DNA of 64,000 bases from Gemmatimonadota bacterium (lineage in GTDB: Bacteria > Gemmatimonadota > Gemmatimonadetes > Gemmatimonadales > Gemmatimonadaceae). The stretch lies in contig JAJTHG010000005.1 of assembly GCA_021298835.1 (NCBI GenBank), positions 33,972 through 97,971 on the forward strand, given 5' to 3'. Under the pieces are notes generated by a model, which was not told the DNA's origin, searched no databases, and was given only the letters and a program-made list of their open reading frames with translations. The position numbers were made by a program, and so were the translations under genes. Shown one piece after another: positions 19,341 to 27,439 of the stretch (position 1 is its first letter; every line of letters starts with the position of its first letter).

Positions 19341-20381
19341 ATGAACGACGGGATCACCCTCCCGGACGTGCTCGCCGGCGTCATGGTACTGGCGCTGCAC
19401 GCGTACACGCTGCTCGCCGGGGCCGACTTCGGTGGCGGCCTGTGGGACCTCCTCGCCCGTGGCCCGCGCCAGCGGGCGCAGCGCGACCTCGTCGCCGACG
19501 CCATCGGACCCATCTGGGAAGCCAACCACGTCTGGCTGATCCTCGTGGTGGTCATGCTGTTCACCTGCTTCCCGGCGGCCTTCGCCGCGTACGCGATCGC
19601 GCTCCACATCCCGCTCACCCTCATGCTGGTCGGCGTCGTGCTGCGGGGCTCGGCCTTCACGTTCCGCTCGTATGACTCGCGTCGCGACACGGTGCAGCGG
19701 CGCTGGGGACTCGTCTTCTCGATCGCCTCGCTCGTCACGCCGATCCTGCTCGGCGTGTCGCTCGGTGCCGCCCTGTCCGGCGCCGTCGGCGACAGCGTGA
19801 CCGCCCCCACCGCCTTCGGTCGGTTCGTGCGGCCCTGGCTCGGGCCGTTCCCGTGGGCGCTCGGCGTGTTCGTGCTGGCGCTCTTCGCCTACCTCGCCGC
19901 GGTTTACCTGACCGTCGAAGCCGGGGAGCGCGAGCTGCGCGAGGACTTCCGCCGCCGCGCCCTCGCCGCGGCCGCGGCGGTCTTTGCGGTGGGCGGCGTC
20001 GTGCTGGCGCTCGCCCGACGCGACGCGCCGTTCCTCTGGAACGGCCTGCTGGGCTCGCCGCGTGCGATCCCCGTCCACCTCTCGGCGGCCGCCGCGGCGG
20101 TGCTCGCGGCCTGGGCGCTCTGGCATCGGCGCTACGCCCTCGCGCGCTACGCGGCCATCTTCGAGGCGAGCGCCATCGTCTGGGCGTGGGCGTGGGTGCA
20201 GTGGCCGTACTTCGTGCCACCCGACCGCACGATCGACGACCTCGCCGCCCCCGAGGCGACGCTCCGCCTGGTCGCGATCGGCCTCGGCGCCGGCTTCGTC
20301 ATCCTCGTGCCCTCGTTCTGGGTGCTCTTCCGCATCTTCAAGCGGCGCCCCCGCGCCTTCGCCGACGTCCCGCCTCCCTGA
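19341..20381 (+). CDS. cydB: Cytochrome bd quinol oxidase subunit II
   Basis: This is the second membrane subunit of the bd oxidase, 346 residues. ADFGGGLWDLLARGP and GPIWEANHVWLILVVVMLFTCFP are the standard CydB signatures; RGSAFTFRSYDS and the closing helices FVILVPSFWVLFRIFK complete the match. ATG 19341 is chosen because upstream in-frame sequence only encodes an Arg-Pro repeat that is the shadow of the cydA tail. The pair provides high-affinity oxygen reduction, matching the Ndh-2 encoded elsewhere in the window. Confidence 0.94.
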   Translation: MNDGITLPDVLAGVMVLALHAYTLLAGADFGGGLWDLLARGPRQRAQRDLVADAIGPIWEANHVWLILVVVMLFTCFPAAFAAYAIALHIPLTLMLVGVVLRGSAFTFRSYDSRRDTVQRRWGLVFSIASLVTPILLGVSLGAALSGAVGDSVTAPTAFGRFVRPWLGPFPWALGVFVLALFAYLAAVYLTVEAGERELREDFRRRALAAAAAVFAVGGVVLALARRDAPFLWNGLLGSPRAIPVHLSAAAAAVLAAWALWHRRYALARYAAIFEASAIVWAWAWVQWPYFVPPDRTIDDLAAPEATLRLVAIGLGAGFVILVPSFWVLFRIFKRRPRAFADVPPP

Positions 20382-20386
20382 GCCCC

Positions 20387-20803
20387 ATGGCCGAGCTCGA
20401 GTGCTTCGTCGACTTCTCCCTCGCCTGCGCGAGATTCCTGCCGGCCCTGCCCGACGACCATCCGTGTCGCCGCGTCCACGGGCACACCTTCGACGTGCGG
20501 GTCGTCCTCCGCGGCGGCCTCGATCCGGCGCGGCACTGGGTGGTGGACTTCGCCGACGTCGAGCGCATATGGCGGCAGCGCGTGCACGAGGTGCTCGACC
20601 ACCGGCTGCTCAACGACCTGCCCGGCCTGGAGCATCCGACGAGCGAGCGGCTCGTCCTCTGGCTGCGCGACGCGCTCCAGCCCGTACTGCCGGCCCTCGC
20701 GCGGCTCGAGGTGCGCGAGTCGGGCCGCTACGGCGTCGCGCTCGACGTCGCGCTCGACGTCGCACTCGACGTCGCACTCGACGTCGCGCCGCCGGCGCGC
20801 TGA
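20387..20803 (+). CDS. 6-carboxytetrahydropterin synthase-like protein (QueD/PTPS family) with altered zinc site
   Basis: This 138-residue protein aligns without gaps to E. coli QueD as I recall it, an enzyme of queuosine biosynthesis. Conserved elements are C27, H31 and H33 (CRRVHGHTF), VVDFADVERIW, LDHRLLNDLPGLEHPTSE and E111-S. However, the first zinc ligand, His16 in E. coli (EAAHRL), is Arg16 here (CARFLPAL), using an AGA codon rare in this region. Zinc binding may therefore be weakened, or the protein may have changed role. The C-terminus ends in four copies of ALDV from a 12-base tandem repeat. It starts 5 bases after cydB and may be co-transcribed. Confidence 0.8.
   Translation: MAELECFVDFSLACARFLPALPDDHPCRRVHGHTFDVRVVLRGGLDPARHWVVDFADVERIWRQRVHEVLDHRLLNDLPGLEHPTSERLVLWLRDALQPVLPALARLEVRESGRYGVALDVALDVALDVALDVAPPAR
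20734..20781 (+). repeat. Four-copy 12-base tandem repeat inside the queD-like gene
   Basis: The unit GTCGCGCTCGAC occurs at 20734, 20746, 20758 and 20770; the last two copies carry one G-to-A change. It encodes repeated ALDV at the C-terminus and keeps the reading frame, so copy-number change would only alter tail length. Confidence 0.9.
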
Positions 20804-20828
20804 CGCACGCGGACGGCGCGCCCGCCGA

Positions 20829-22364
20829 TCAGGTGGTGCGGCCGCCGTCGTCGCGCTCGGGCATCGCGGGCGGCAGGGCGAGCGTGAACGTCGCCCCGAA
20901 GCCCGGCTCGCTGACGGTCGTGAGGCTGCCGCCGAGCATCTGTGCCAGCTGTCGCGACAGCGGCAGGCCGAGTCCCGACCCGCGACCCTTGGCGATCCCG
21001 GCGACCTGCTCGAAGGGCTGGAAGATCCGCTCGAGGTCCTCGGCGGCGATCCCGGGGCCTTCATCCTTGACCGCCACCGTCACCCCGCCCTCAGCCGGCC
21101 GCTCGAGCCGCAACTCGATCCGGCCGCCGGGCGGGGTGAACTTGACCGCGTTGGCGAGGAGGTTCACGAGGACCTGCCGCACCCGCACCGGGTCGGTACG
21201 CACGAGGTACTCGCCGACACCCCGGAGCGAGACGGTCACCCCGCCGACCTCCGCCTCTGGCTCGAGGTGGGCCATGACGTCGACGACGAGCTCGCCGACG
21301 TCCACGGTGCTCGGTGCCAGCGTCAGGCGCCGCTCGTTCAAGCGGGATGTCGAGAGCAGGTCGTCGATGAGCCGGCCGGCATGCTCGGTGCCGCTGATGA
21401 GCTTGCGCAGGCCGGCCAACCACTGCTCGCGCGTCTCGGGAGGATTCTGGGCCAGCAGCCGGGCCCACATGCGCGCCCCGGTGACGGCGTTGCCGAGTTC
21501 GTGGCTCGCGGCCGCGAAGAAGCGGTCGCGCTCTCGGCGCAGCTCGGCGTTCTCGATCGCCACCGCCGCCTGCGCCGCGAGCGTGCGCACGATCGCGAGG
21601 TCCGCCTCCGTGAACTCGTCGGCGCCGACCTTCTCGGTCACGTAAAGGTTGCCGAAGATGCGGCCGCGGCTCGACACCGGGGCGCCGATGAACGAGCGCA
21701 TGTGCGGATGGTCGGCGGGAAACCCGACCGACAGCGGGTGCGCGCTGAGGTCGCGCAGGCGCATCGGCCGCGCATCGGAGATCAGCAGGCCGAGGATCCC
21801 GCGCCCGCGCGGCTTGTGCGGCATCCGCGCCTGCTGCTCCGGGCTCATCCCCGAGAAGATGAACTCCGCCAGCCCGTCACCCTCGGGGTTGAGGACGCCA
21901 AGCGCTGCGTACCGCGCGTCGAGCAGGTCGCGCGCGCTCGCGACGACCACCCGCAGCACGTGCTCGAGGTCGAGCGCCGAGGCAAGCGCCATCCCCGCCT
22001 CGACGAGACCCGCCCCCAGCCGGGCCGTGTCGTCGGCCTCGAGGTGGAGCGCCATCGGCGCGCGCTCCCGCAGCTCGACGACGATCCCCTGCTCGATCGG
22101 CGAGGCGATCACGTCGAGCGCCCCGGTCAGGACGAACGACTCGGGCGGGAAGAACACCGCACGATCGGGATGCCCGACCTCCGCCACGTGCCGGAGCAGC
22201 CGGTCCAGCACCAGCTCCCGCAGTGCCGGCACGCACGTGTACAGCGGATCGCCGATCCCGGTGCCGGGGGCGAGCAGCCGTTCCGCCGCCGGGTTCGCGT
22301 GGCGCAGCCGCCAGTCGCGATCCAGGACGACAATGGGGTGGGGGAGCAGGTCGAGCGAAAACAT
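20829..22364 (-). CDS. PAS-GAF sensor histidine kinase
   Basis: This 511-residue cytoplasmic kinase has a PAS-like domain (about 1-95), a GAF domain (about 115-275, DLLDARYAALGVLNPEGDGL), a HisKA domain with phosphoacceptor H288 (AAASHELGN) and a HATPase domain with N box NLLANAVKF and DEGPGI/GSGLGL motifs. No membrane segments are evident, so it senses an internal signal. The GAF region resembles those of redox and hypoxia kinases of the DosS type, but heme ligands cannot be assigned here. It diverges from a second kinase/response-regulator pair across a 156-base region with a strong palindrome; that regulator is a plausible partner. Confidence 0.88.
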   Translation of the reverse strand: MFSLDLLPHPIVVLDRDWRLRHANPAAERLLAPGTGIGDPLYTCVPALRELVLDRLLRHVAEVGHPDRAVFFPPESFVLTGALDVIASPIEQGIVVELRERAPMALHLEADDTARLGAGLVEAGMALASALDLEHVLRVVVASARDLLDARYAALGVLNPEGDGLAEFIFSGMSPEQQARMPHKPRGRGILGLLISDARPMRLRDLSAHPLSVGFPADHPHMRSFIGAPVSSRGRIFGNLYVTEKVGADEFTEADLAIVRTLAAQAAVAIENAELRRERDRFFAAASHELGNAVTGARMWARLLAQNPPETREQWLAGLRKLISGTEHAGRLIDDLLSTSRLNERRLTLAPSTVDVGELVVDVMAHLEPEAEVGGVTVSLRGVGEYLVRTDPVRVRQVLVNLLANAVKFTPPGGRIELRLERPAEGGVTVAVKDEGPGIAAEDLERIFQPFEQVAGIAKGRGSGLGLPLSRQLAQMLGGSLTTVSEPGFGATFTLALPPAMPERDDGGRTT

Positions 22365-22385
22365 GGGCCGGTGGTCGGAACGTAT

Positions 22386-22414
22386 TCCCTACAGCATTGT
22401 CCGGTAATCCCCGA
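22386..22414 (-). promoter_or_regulatory. Candidate promoter of the PAS-GAF kinase gene
   Basis: On the minus strand TTACCG, a 17-base spacer and TACGTT lie 22414 to 22386, with TACGTT ending about 20 bases before ATG 22364. Spacing is ideal and the region is AT-richer than its surroundings. Confidence 0.4.
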
Positions 22415-22456
22415 TCTCCCTATTCCGCCGAACCTGACTGATTCCCGCCCGTGCCG

Positions 22457-22478
22457 GAGCCACCATGTACGGTGGCTC
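22457..22478. promoter_or_regulatory. Perfect inverted repeat in the divergent kinase intergenic region
   Basis: GAGCCACC and GGTGGCTC are separated by ATGTAC. The 8-base arms are perfect, and the element lies about 43 bases before the start of the downstream kinase gene. It could be an operator for a dimeric regulator or an RNA hairpin. Confidence 0.5.
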
Positions 22479-22520
22479 AGTGGCCGATGAGTCCGACCCG
22501 TTCGACGCCTGCCACCCGAC

Positions 22521-23207
22521 ATGCGCCTCGGTTCCGCCGCTCCCACCGCCCCCGACGACCTGCGCCGCTTCGTCGCGCACGTCATCAGCGCAGGCGACCT
22601 CGAGCGCGCGCGCGTGGCGCACGCATTGCACGAGTCCACCGCCCAGAACCTCTCGGCGATCGTGATGCAGATCGGTGCCCTCCTGTCGCACGAGCCGGAC
22701 GCCGAGCGGCAGCGTCGGCTCGGGCTGGTCCGCGACCTCGCCCGGGAGACGCTCGAGGAAGTTCGGCTGCTCTCGCACACCATGTATCCGCGCAGCCTCG
22801 ACGACCTCGGCCTGCTCGAGGCCCTGCGGCAGATGTCGCGCGTCGTCTCGACGGACGACGTGGCCGTCCGGGTCGAGGGCTACGGCACCGATACGGCCGT
22901 CATCTCCCGGACGGTCCGGTCGGTGCTCTACTGGGTCGGGCAGGAAGCGGTCACCAACGCCCTCCGGCACGGGCAGCCCACGGCCGTGGACGTCCGCCTG
23001 CGTGCGGAACCGGATCGCGTGACCCTCGAGGTGAGCGACGACGGGGGCGGTTTCGACCTCGCCGAGGCGGAGGGGCGTCGCCCCGGCATGGGGCTGTTCG
23101 CGATGCGCGAACGGGTGGCGCTCGTCGGTGGCGATCTTCAGATTGCCTCGCAGCCCGACGGCACCCGCGTCGTCGTGACAGTGCCGCTCGACACCCCACA
23201 GGAATGA
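22521..23207 (+). CDS. NarL-type (HisKA_3) sensor histidine kinase, no sensor domain
   Basis: This is a compact 228-residue kinase. The dimerisation domain carries the HisKA_3 phosphoacceptor H37 (ALHESTAQNLSAIVMQ), and the ATPase part has the N box QEAVTNALRHG and glycine boxes SDDGGGFD and GMGLFAMRERV. There is no input domain, so signal must come from another protein; the divergent PAS-GAF kinase is a candidate. ATG of the response regulator overlaps its stop (ATGA), so the two are translationally coupled. Confidence 0.9.
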   Translation: MRLGSAAPTAPDDLRRFVAHVISAGDLERARVAHALHESTAQNLSAIVMQIGALLSHEPDAERQRRLGLVRDLARETLEEVRLLSHTMYPRSLDDLGLLEALRQMSRVVSTDDVAVRVEGYGTDTAVISRTVRSVLYWVGQEAVTNALRHGQPTAVDVRLRAEPDRVTLEVSDDGGGFDLAEAEGRRPGMGLFAMRERVALVGGDLQIASQPDGTRVVVTVPLDTPQE

Positions 23208-23863
23208 CGTCCGACCTCATTCGCGTACTGCTCGTGGACGACCACGCCGTCGTCCGGTCCGGCCTGAAGGCCGTCCTCGGGGGCGCCCGGGACGTGGATG
23301 TCATCGGCGAGGCGGCGGACGGGCGCGACATCGTCGCTCTGGCGACGCGCCTGAATCCCGATGTGATCGTGATGGACCTCTCGATGGGCCAGGTGGACGG
23401 GCTCACCGCCATCAAGGAGCTGCGGGCCGCCCGTGCACCGGGCCGGATCCTCGTCCTCACGATGCACGGCGAGGAGGAGTACCTGATGCCCGCGCTCGAA
23501 GCCGGTGCCAACGGCTACCTCGTCAAGAGCGCTGCCGACCGGGAGCTCGTCGACGCCGTGCGCGCGGTCGCCCGGGGCGACACCTACGTGCAGCCGACCG
23601 CCGCGCGGGTGCTGGCGCGCGGGATCGCCCGCAAGGACGAGCACGCCGAACTGCGCGCCCGCTTCGACAAGCTCACCGACCGCGAGCAGGCGGTGCTCAA
23701 GATGGTCGCCGAGGGCTACACTGCCCCGGAGATCGGCGAGAAGCTCTTCATCAGCCCCAAGACCGTGGACACGTACAAGCAGCGAGTCAACGAGAAGTTG
23801 GGGCTCGCGCACCGCACGGACTACGTCAAGCTCGCGCTGAAGCTCGGCCTGCTTCAGGGCTGA
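23204..23863 (+). CDS. NarL/LuxR-family response regulator
   Basis: This 219-residue DNA-binding regulator has a receiver domain with acidic pair D12/D13 (LLVDDHAVVRSG), phosphoacceptor D58 (VIVMDLSMG), and a C-terminal LuxR helix-turn-helix (DREQAVLKMVAEGYTAPEIG, then FISPKTVDTYKQR). It should be phosphorylated by the kinase encoded just upstream. A strong bidirectional hairpin follows the stop. Confidence 0.93.
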   Translation: MTSDLIRVLLVDDHAVVRSGLKAVLGGARDVDVIGEAADGRDIVALATRLNPDVIVMDLSMGQVDGLTAIKELRAARAPGRILVLTMHGEEEYLMPALEAGANGYLVKSAADRELVDAVRAVARGDTYVQPTAARVLARGIARKDEHAELRARFDKLTDREQAVLKMVAEGYTAPEIGEKLFISPKTVDTYKQRVNEKLGLAHRTDYVKLALKLGLLQG

Positions 23864-23869
23864 ACGGCG

Positions 23870-23894
23870 GCGGGCACCGAGTCACGGTGCCCGC
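23870..23894. terminator. Bidirectional hairpin between response regulator and acyl-CoA dehydrogenase genes
   Basis: GCGGGCACCG and CGGTGCCCGC form a perfect 10-bp stem with loop AGTCA. It overlaps the end of the dehydrogenase gene and sits 7 bases after the regulator stop. There is no T-tract, so termination strength is uncertain. Confidence 0.6.
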
Positions 23895-25720
23895 GTCGGC
23901 ACCGACGCCCCCCCGAACGCGCGCTCGGCGTCCGTCCGCGCGTCCGGCACGCCCTCGTCCGGCAGCAGGGCATCGGCCACCCACCAGCCGCCGGCCTCGC
24001 GCAGCAGCCCGGCGACTCCCCGGCGCCGCTCGTCCACGTCCTCCTCGCGCGCGTCGAGCGCCAGCCGCGCCGTCCGGAAGCGCCGGCCCGACTCCACGCA
24101 GTAGAGGTCGCAGAGCTGCAGCTCGCGCGCGGCGTCGGCCTCGCCGTGCGCCTCCAGCAGCGCCTGCGTGCGGCTCAGCACCGCGGCCGTCGAGAAGAGC
24201 TGGATCCCCATCTCCGCCAGGCGCTCGAGAACGAATTGCCGCTCGAGGATCTGCGTGCGGTGCTTCATCACCGCCGCCTCGACCGCCACCTTCAGCTCGG
24301 TCACGTGCTTCTCGAAGTACTCCACGTGCGCGGCCAGCCGCGGGTGCAGCGACACGTCGAAGCGGTCGCTGGCGCCGAAGACCGCCTTGACCCGCTCGGC
24401 GGCGAACTCGGCCACCACGCCCCACGACTTGAGCGGCGTACGGAAGGCACCCCCGATGGCCGTCAGCCGCTCGGCCGGCCCCTCGATGCCGTTGAGGGCG
24501 ATGAACAACCGCAGAATCTCGTTCGCCCCCTCGAAGATCCGGTTGATCCGCGCGTCGCGCAGCCAGCGCTCGTACGGGTGTGGCTTCACGTAGCCGCGCC
24601 CGCCGGCCAGCTGCACCAGTTCGTCGGCCGCCCGCCAGAGCAACTCGCTCGCGAAGACCTTCGCGGTCGCGGCTTCCATCGCGCAATCCTCGCCCGGCCG
24701 GTCCATCGCCGCCGCCAGCAGCCCCAGCATCGCGTCGGCCGCGTAGATGTCGGCCGCCAGCGAGGCCGCCTTGCGCTGCGTGATCTCGAAGTCGGCGAGC
24801 GGACGGCCGAACTGCACCCGCTGCGCCGCGTACCGGGTGAACTCCCCCAGCAGCGCCTTCGCGCCGTTCGTGCAGCCGGCAGCCAGGGTCAGCCGCCCCG
24901 CATTGAGTACGTGCACCGCCACCGCGAACCCCTTGCCCACGGGACCCAGCACGCGGTCGGCCGGCACGGCCACGCCGTGATAGGCGAGCTCGGCCTGCGA
25001 CGACGCCCGGATCCCGAGTTTCCGGTACGTCCCCACGACCTCGAAGCCGGGGTCATCCGGGTGCACGAGGAAGGCCGTCGGCCGCATCACCCGCTCGCCC
25101 CGCCGCTCGACCGGCGTCTGGGCGAAGGTCGTGATGACGCCCGCCCGAGCGCCGAGCCCGATCCAGATCTTGCGGCCGTGGATCCGCCAGCCGCCCGCGC
25201 CGTCGGGCTCCGCGCGCGAGACGATGTGCTGCGCGTCCGAGCCCGTCTCGGGTTCGCTCAGTGCGTAGGCGGCGAGCATCGCACCGGTCGCGAGCTGCGG
25301 CAGGTACCGCGCTTTCTGCGCGTCGGAGCCGAAGAGCACGATCGACTTGGACCCGAGCCCGCAATGCACCCCGACCAGCACCGACAGCGAGGCGTCGATC
25401 TGCGCGAGCGCACCGAAGACCTTCGCGTACCCCGTGTGCGACAGGCCGAGTCCGCCGTACTCGCGCGGGATGCCGAGCCCGAGCAGCCCGATCCGCCCGA
25501 AGGCCTCGATGACGGGTTCGGGGATCGCCTCCGCCTCGTCCATGGCCGCCGAGTCGATGACGTCGCCGACCAGCCCCCGGAGCTCCCGGATGACGCGCGT
25601 GACCGTGCGCGCCTCGCCGGCATCGCGCCGGTCCAGCGCCGGCGGGAAGGGAAGCAGGCGGGCGTCGTGGATGGCGCCGGCATACAGGCCGCGCAGGAAG
25701 CTGGGAACCGTGTCGGACAT
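23882..25720 (-). CDS. Acyl-CoA dehydrogenase, VLCAD/ACAD9-like long form
   Basis: This flavoenzyme of fatty-acid beta-oxidation is 612 residues, longer than the usual 380, matching the very-long-chain class with a C-terminal extension. Motifs include GLGIPREYGGLGLSHTGYAK, YALSEPETGSDAQ, GRKIWIGLGARAGVITTFAQ, FGRPLADFEITQRKAA and RINRIFEGANEILRLFIAL (region of the usual catalytic Glu). ATG 25720 begins the conserved region. No other beta-oxidation genes lie beside it. Confidence 0.92.
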   Translation of the reverse strand: MSDTVPSFLRGLYAGAIHDARLLPFPPALDRRDAGEARTVTRVIRELRGLVGDVIDSAAMDEAEAIPEPVIEAFGRIGLLGLGIPREYGGLGLSHTGYAKVFGALAQIDASLSVLVGVHCGLGSKSIVLFGSDAQKARYLPQLATGAMLAAYALSEPETGSDAQHIVSRAEPDGAGGWRIHGRKIWIGLGARAGVITTFAQTPVERRGERVMRPTAFLVHPDDPGFEVVGTYRKLGIRASSQAELAYHGVAVPADRVLGPVGKGFAVAVHVLNAGRLTLAAGCTNGAKALLGEFTRYAAQRVQFGRPLADFEITQRKAASLAADIYAADAMLGLLAAAMDRPGEDCAMEAATAKVFASELLWRAADELVQLAGGRGYVKPHPYERWLRDARINRIFEGANEILRLFIALNGIEGPAERLTAIGGAFRTPLKSWGVVAEFAAERVKAVFGASDRFDVSLHPRLAAHVEYFEKHVTELKVAVEAAVMKHRTQILERQFVLERLAEMGIQLFSTAAVLSRTQALLEAHGEADAARELQLCDLYCVESGRRFRTARLALDAREEDVDERRRGVAGLLREAGGWWVADALLPDEGVPDARTDAERAFGGASVPTRAP

Positions 25721-25789
25721 GGGAGCACCCCGGGAATCGGGCCGCGCACCGGTTGGCGCGCGTCGCCCGCGGAGTGAACTTACCTGTCC

Positions 25790-27016
25790 GTGAGCACTGC
25801 CCCCAAACCGAAGCGGACCCCGCGCGAGGTGCCGACCGTCTCCGCCGGGTGGCACGCCAATCCGCGGCGGATCCTGTGGCCGTTCCTCTTCACCCTCGTC
25901 GTCGTCGGCGGTACCTGGACGCCGCCGGGTGAGCTGCGCGACGCCGCGACCCGTGATCCCGCGACGGGTATGCGCCTCGTCTATGGCGATTCGTACATCT
26001 GGGGCGCGCCATGGTTCGACCTGCTCGACGTGCTGGGGGTGCTCACCTGGCCCCAGCACTGGGCCGTCGTCGCCAGCGCCGCGGTGGCGCACCTGGCGTG
26101 GCGCGCGTGGCGCGTCGGGCGGCAGCGCGTGCGATGGAACCCGGGACGCGAGGCGCTGCTCGCGGCGGCGACCGCCGCGGGCGTCGCCCTCGTCTACGCC
26201 ACTGGCGCCCTCGTGCCGCGACCGATGGCGAAGCTGGTTGTCTTCGATGCCGACGTGCTCGTCCTCGACGTCCGTGCCCGCTCCGGTCGCTCCGTCGGTG
26301 CCCGGCCCGGCTTCTCGGCGAGTTGGCGGCGCCGATGGTCGGCGAGGGCGGGCTTCCACGTCGCCTACGTCGACGACACGGCGGGCGCGCGCGACGCCAT
26401 GGCCGGCAACCCGGCCCGTGCGGGGGACGGGCTCGTCGTCCTGCCGTCGCAGCGCGACGTCCGGGCCGGGCAGCCCGTGCTGCGGCTCGAGGGGGCACCC
26501 GGCGAGCCGTCGGTGGTCGTGCAGGCCACCCCGGCCGACCTCGATGCCGTCGAGCGCGACACCTCGTCGCTCCACGCCCTCGAGATCACCGACGGCTCGG
26601 CGCGCGGCCTCGAGCAGGCGCTGGCGTCGCACGAGCGGCTCGTCGCGCTCGCCGCCGCACGCGACCTCGCGCTCGTCGCCGGCTCGAACCACCTCGGCTG
26701 GGGCAGCACCACCCCGGCCTGGACGCTCGTCCGCCTTCCGGGCTGGCGCACGATGACCCCTCAGGCGCTCGGCGAGGCCCTGCCGCGCGCCCTGCGCGGC
26801 GGGCACGCGGCGTCGCGCGTCGTCGAGCGCCGCACCCCGGAGCTGACGCGCGGGCCGGCGCTGGCGTTCACCGTGCCGCTGATGCTCTACGAGCTCAACG
26901 CCACCCTGTCACCGTCGCAGCGACTCAGCTGGATCTGCTGGATCTGGGGGCTCTTCCACCTTGGCCCGCTGACGGCTGCGTGGTTCCGCGGGCGGCGGCG
27001 GCTGCGGGCGACGTGA
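25790..27016 (+). CDS. Uncharacterised membrane protein, possible degenerate PHP domain
   Basis: This is a 408-residue protein with hydrophobic segments near 28-45, 85-100 and 125-145, a soluble middle part and a C-terminal helix (WICWIWGLFHLGPLTAAW). After the third helix, FDADVLVLDVRARSGRSVG and FHVAYVDDTAG are laid out like PHP metallophosphoesterases, where one expects DxHxHT and a later TDH. The histidine positions are Arg and Thr here, so metal-dependent activity is unlikely if the resemblance is real. I do not recognise a named family. It starts with GTG 25790, with only 69 bases between it and the divergent dehydrogenase gene, and precedes crcB by 40 bases. Confidence 0.55.
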   Translation: MSTAPKPKRTPREVPTVSAGWHANPRRILWPFLFTLVVVGGTWTPPGELRDAATRDPATGMRLVYGDSYIWGAPWFDLLDVLGVLTWPQHWAVVASAAVAHLAWRAWRVGRQRVRWNPGREALLAAATAAGVALVYATGALVPRPMAKLVVFDADVLVLDVRARSGRSVGARPGFSASWRRRWSARAGFHVAYVDDTAGARDAMAGNPARAGDGLVVLPSQRDVRAGQPVLRLEGAPGEPSVVVQATPADLDAVERDTSSLHALEITDGSARGLEQALASHERLVALAAARDLALVAGSNHLGWGSTTPAWTLVRLPGWRTMTPQALGEALPRALRGGHAASRVVERRTPELTRGPALAFTVPLMLYELNATLSPSQRLSWICWIWGLFHLGPLTAAWFRGRRRLRAT

Positions 27017-27056
27017 GGACCGCGCACGACCATCCCCGGTGCGAGCGGCGGTCGCC

Positions 27057-27425
27057 GTGAGCGCATCCCCCGCCACCTGGGTGGCGATCGCCGCGGGCGG
27101 GGCCGTCGGCTCCGTGCTGCGCGCCGCCGTCTCCTTCGGGTTCGCGCGCGCGGGATGGCCGCTCGCGACGCTGGCCGTGAACGTGGCGGGCTCGGCGCTG
27201 CTCGGCGCGCTCGCGGCGTGGCTCCCCGCACGGACGGCCACCCCCGCGGTCACCGCAGCGCTCACCGTCGGCCTCTGCGGCGGCTTCACCACGATGTCCA
27301 CCCTCGCGCTCGAGGTCGTCCAGCAGTGGCAGGCGGGCGCGCCGGCGCGCGCGGCGAGCTATGCCGTCGCCTCGCTGGTGTGTTCCGTCGTGGCCGCGGC
27401 GGCGGGCTACGCGGCCGCACGCTGA
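27057..27425 (+). CDS. crcB: Fluoride efflux channel CrcB/Fluc
   Basis: This 122-residue, four-helix protein exports fluoride as a dual-topology dimer in known members. GGAVGSVLRAAV, NVAGSALLGAL and the signature GLCGGFTTMSTLALEV are all present. GTG 27057 is preferred because the conserved first helix begins right after it; GTG 27039 would add six residues. I see no fluoride riboswitch in the 40 bases upstream. Confidence 0.92.
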   Translation: MSASPATWVAIAAGGAVGSVLRAAVSFGFARAGWPLATLAVNVAGSALLGALAAWLPARTATPAVTAALTVGLCGGFTTMSTLALEVVQQWQAGAPARAASYAVASLVCSVVAAAAGYAAAR

Positions 27426-27427
27426 TC

Positions 27428-27433
27428 TATCTT
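27428..27433 (+). promoter_or_regulatory. Candidate leaderless -10 box (TATCTT) for M20 dipeptidase
   Basis: TATCTT ends 6 bases before ATG 27440, directly after the crcB stop codon. No ribosome-binding site is visible. Confidence 0.55.
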
Positions 27434-27439
27434 TCCATC

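Noticed and set aside
22465..22665. 66-codon frame starting in the palindrome
   Set aside because: Ser/Thr/Arg/Pro-rich sequence overlapping the real kinase start in another frame.
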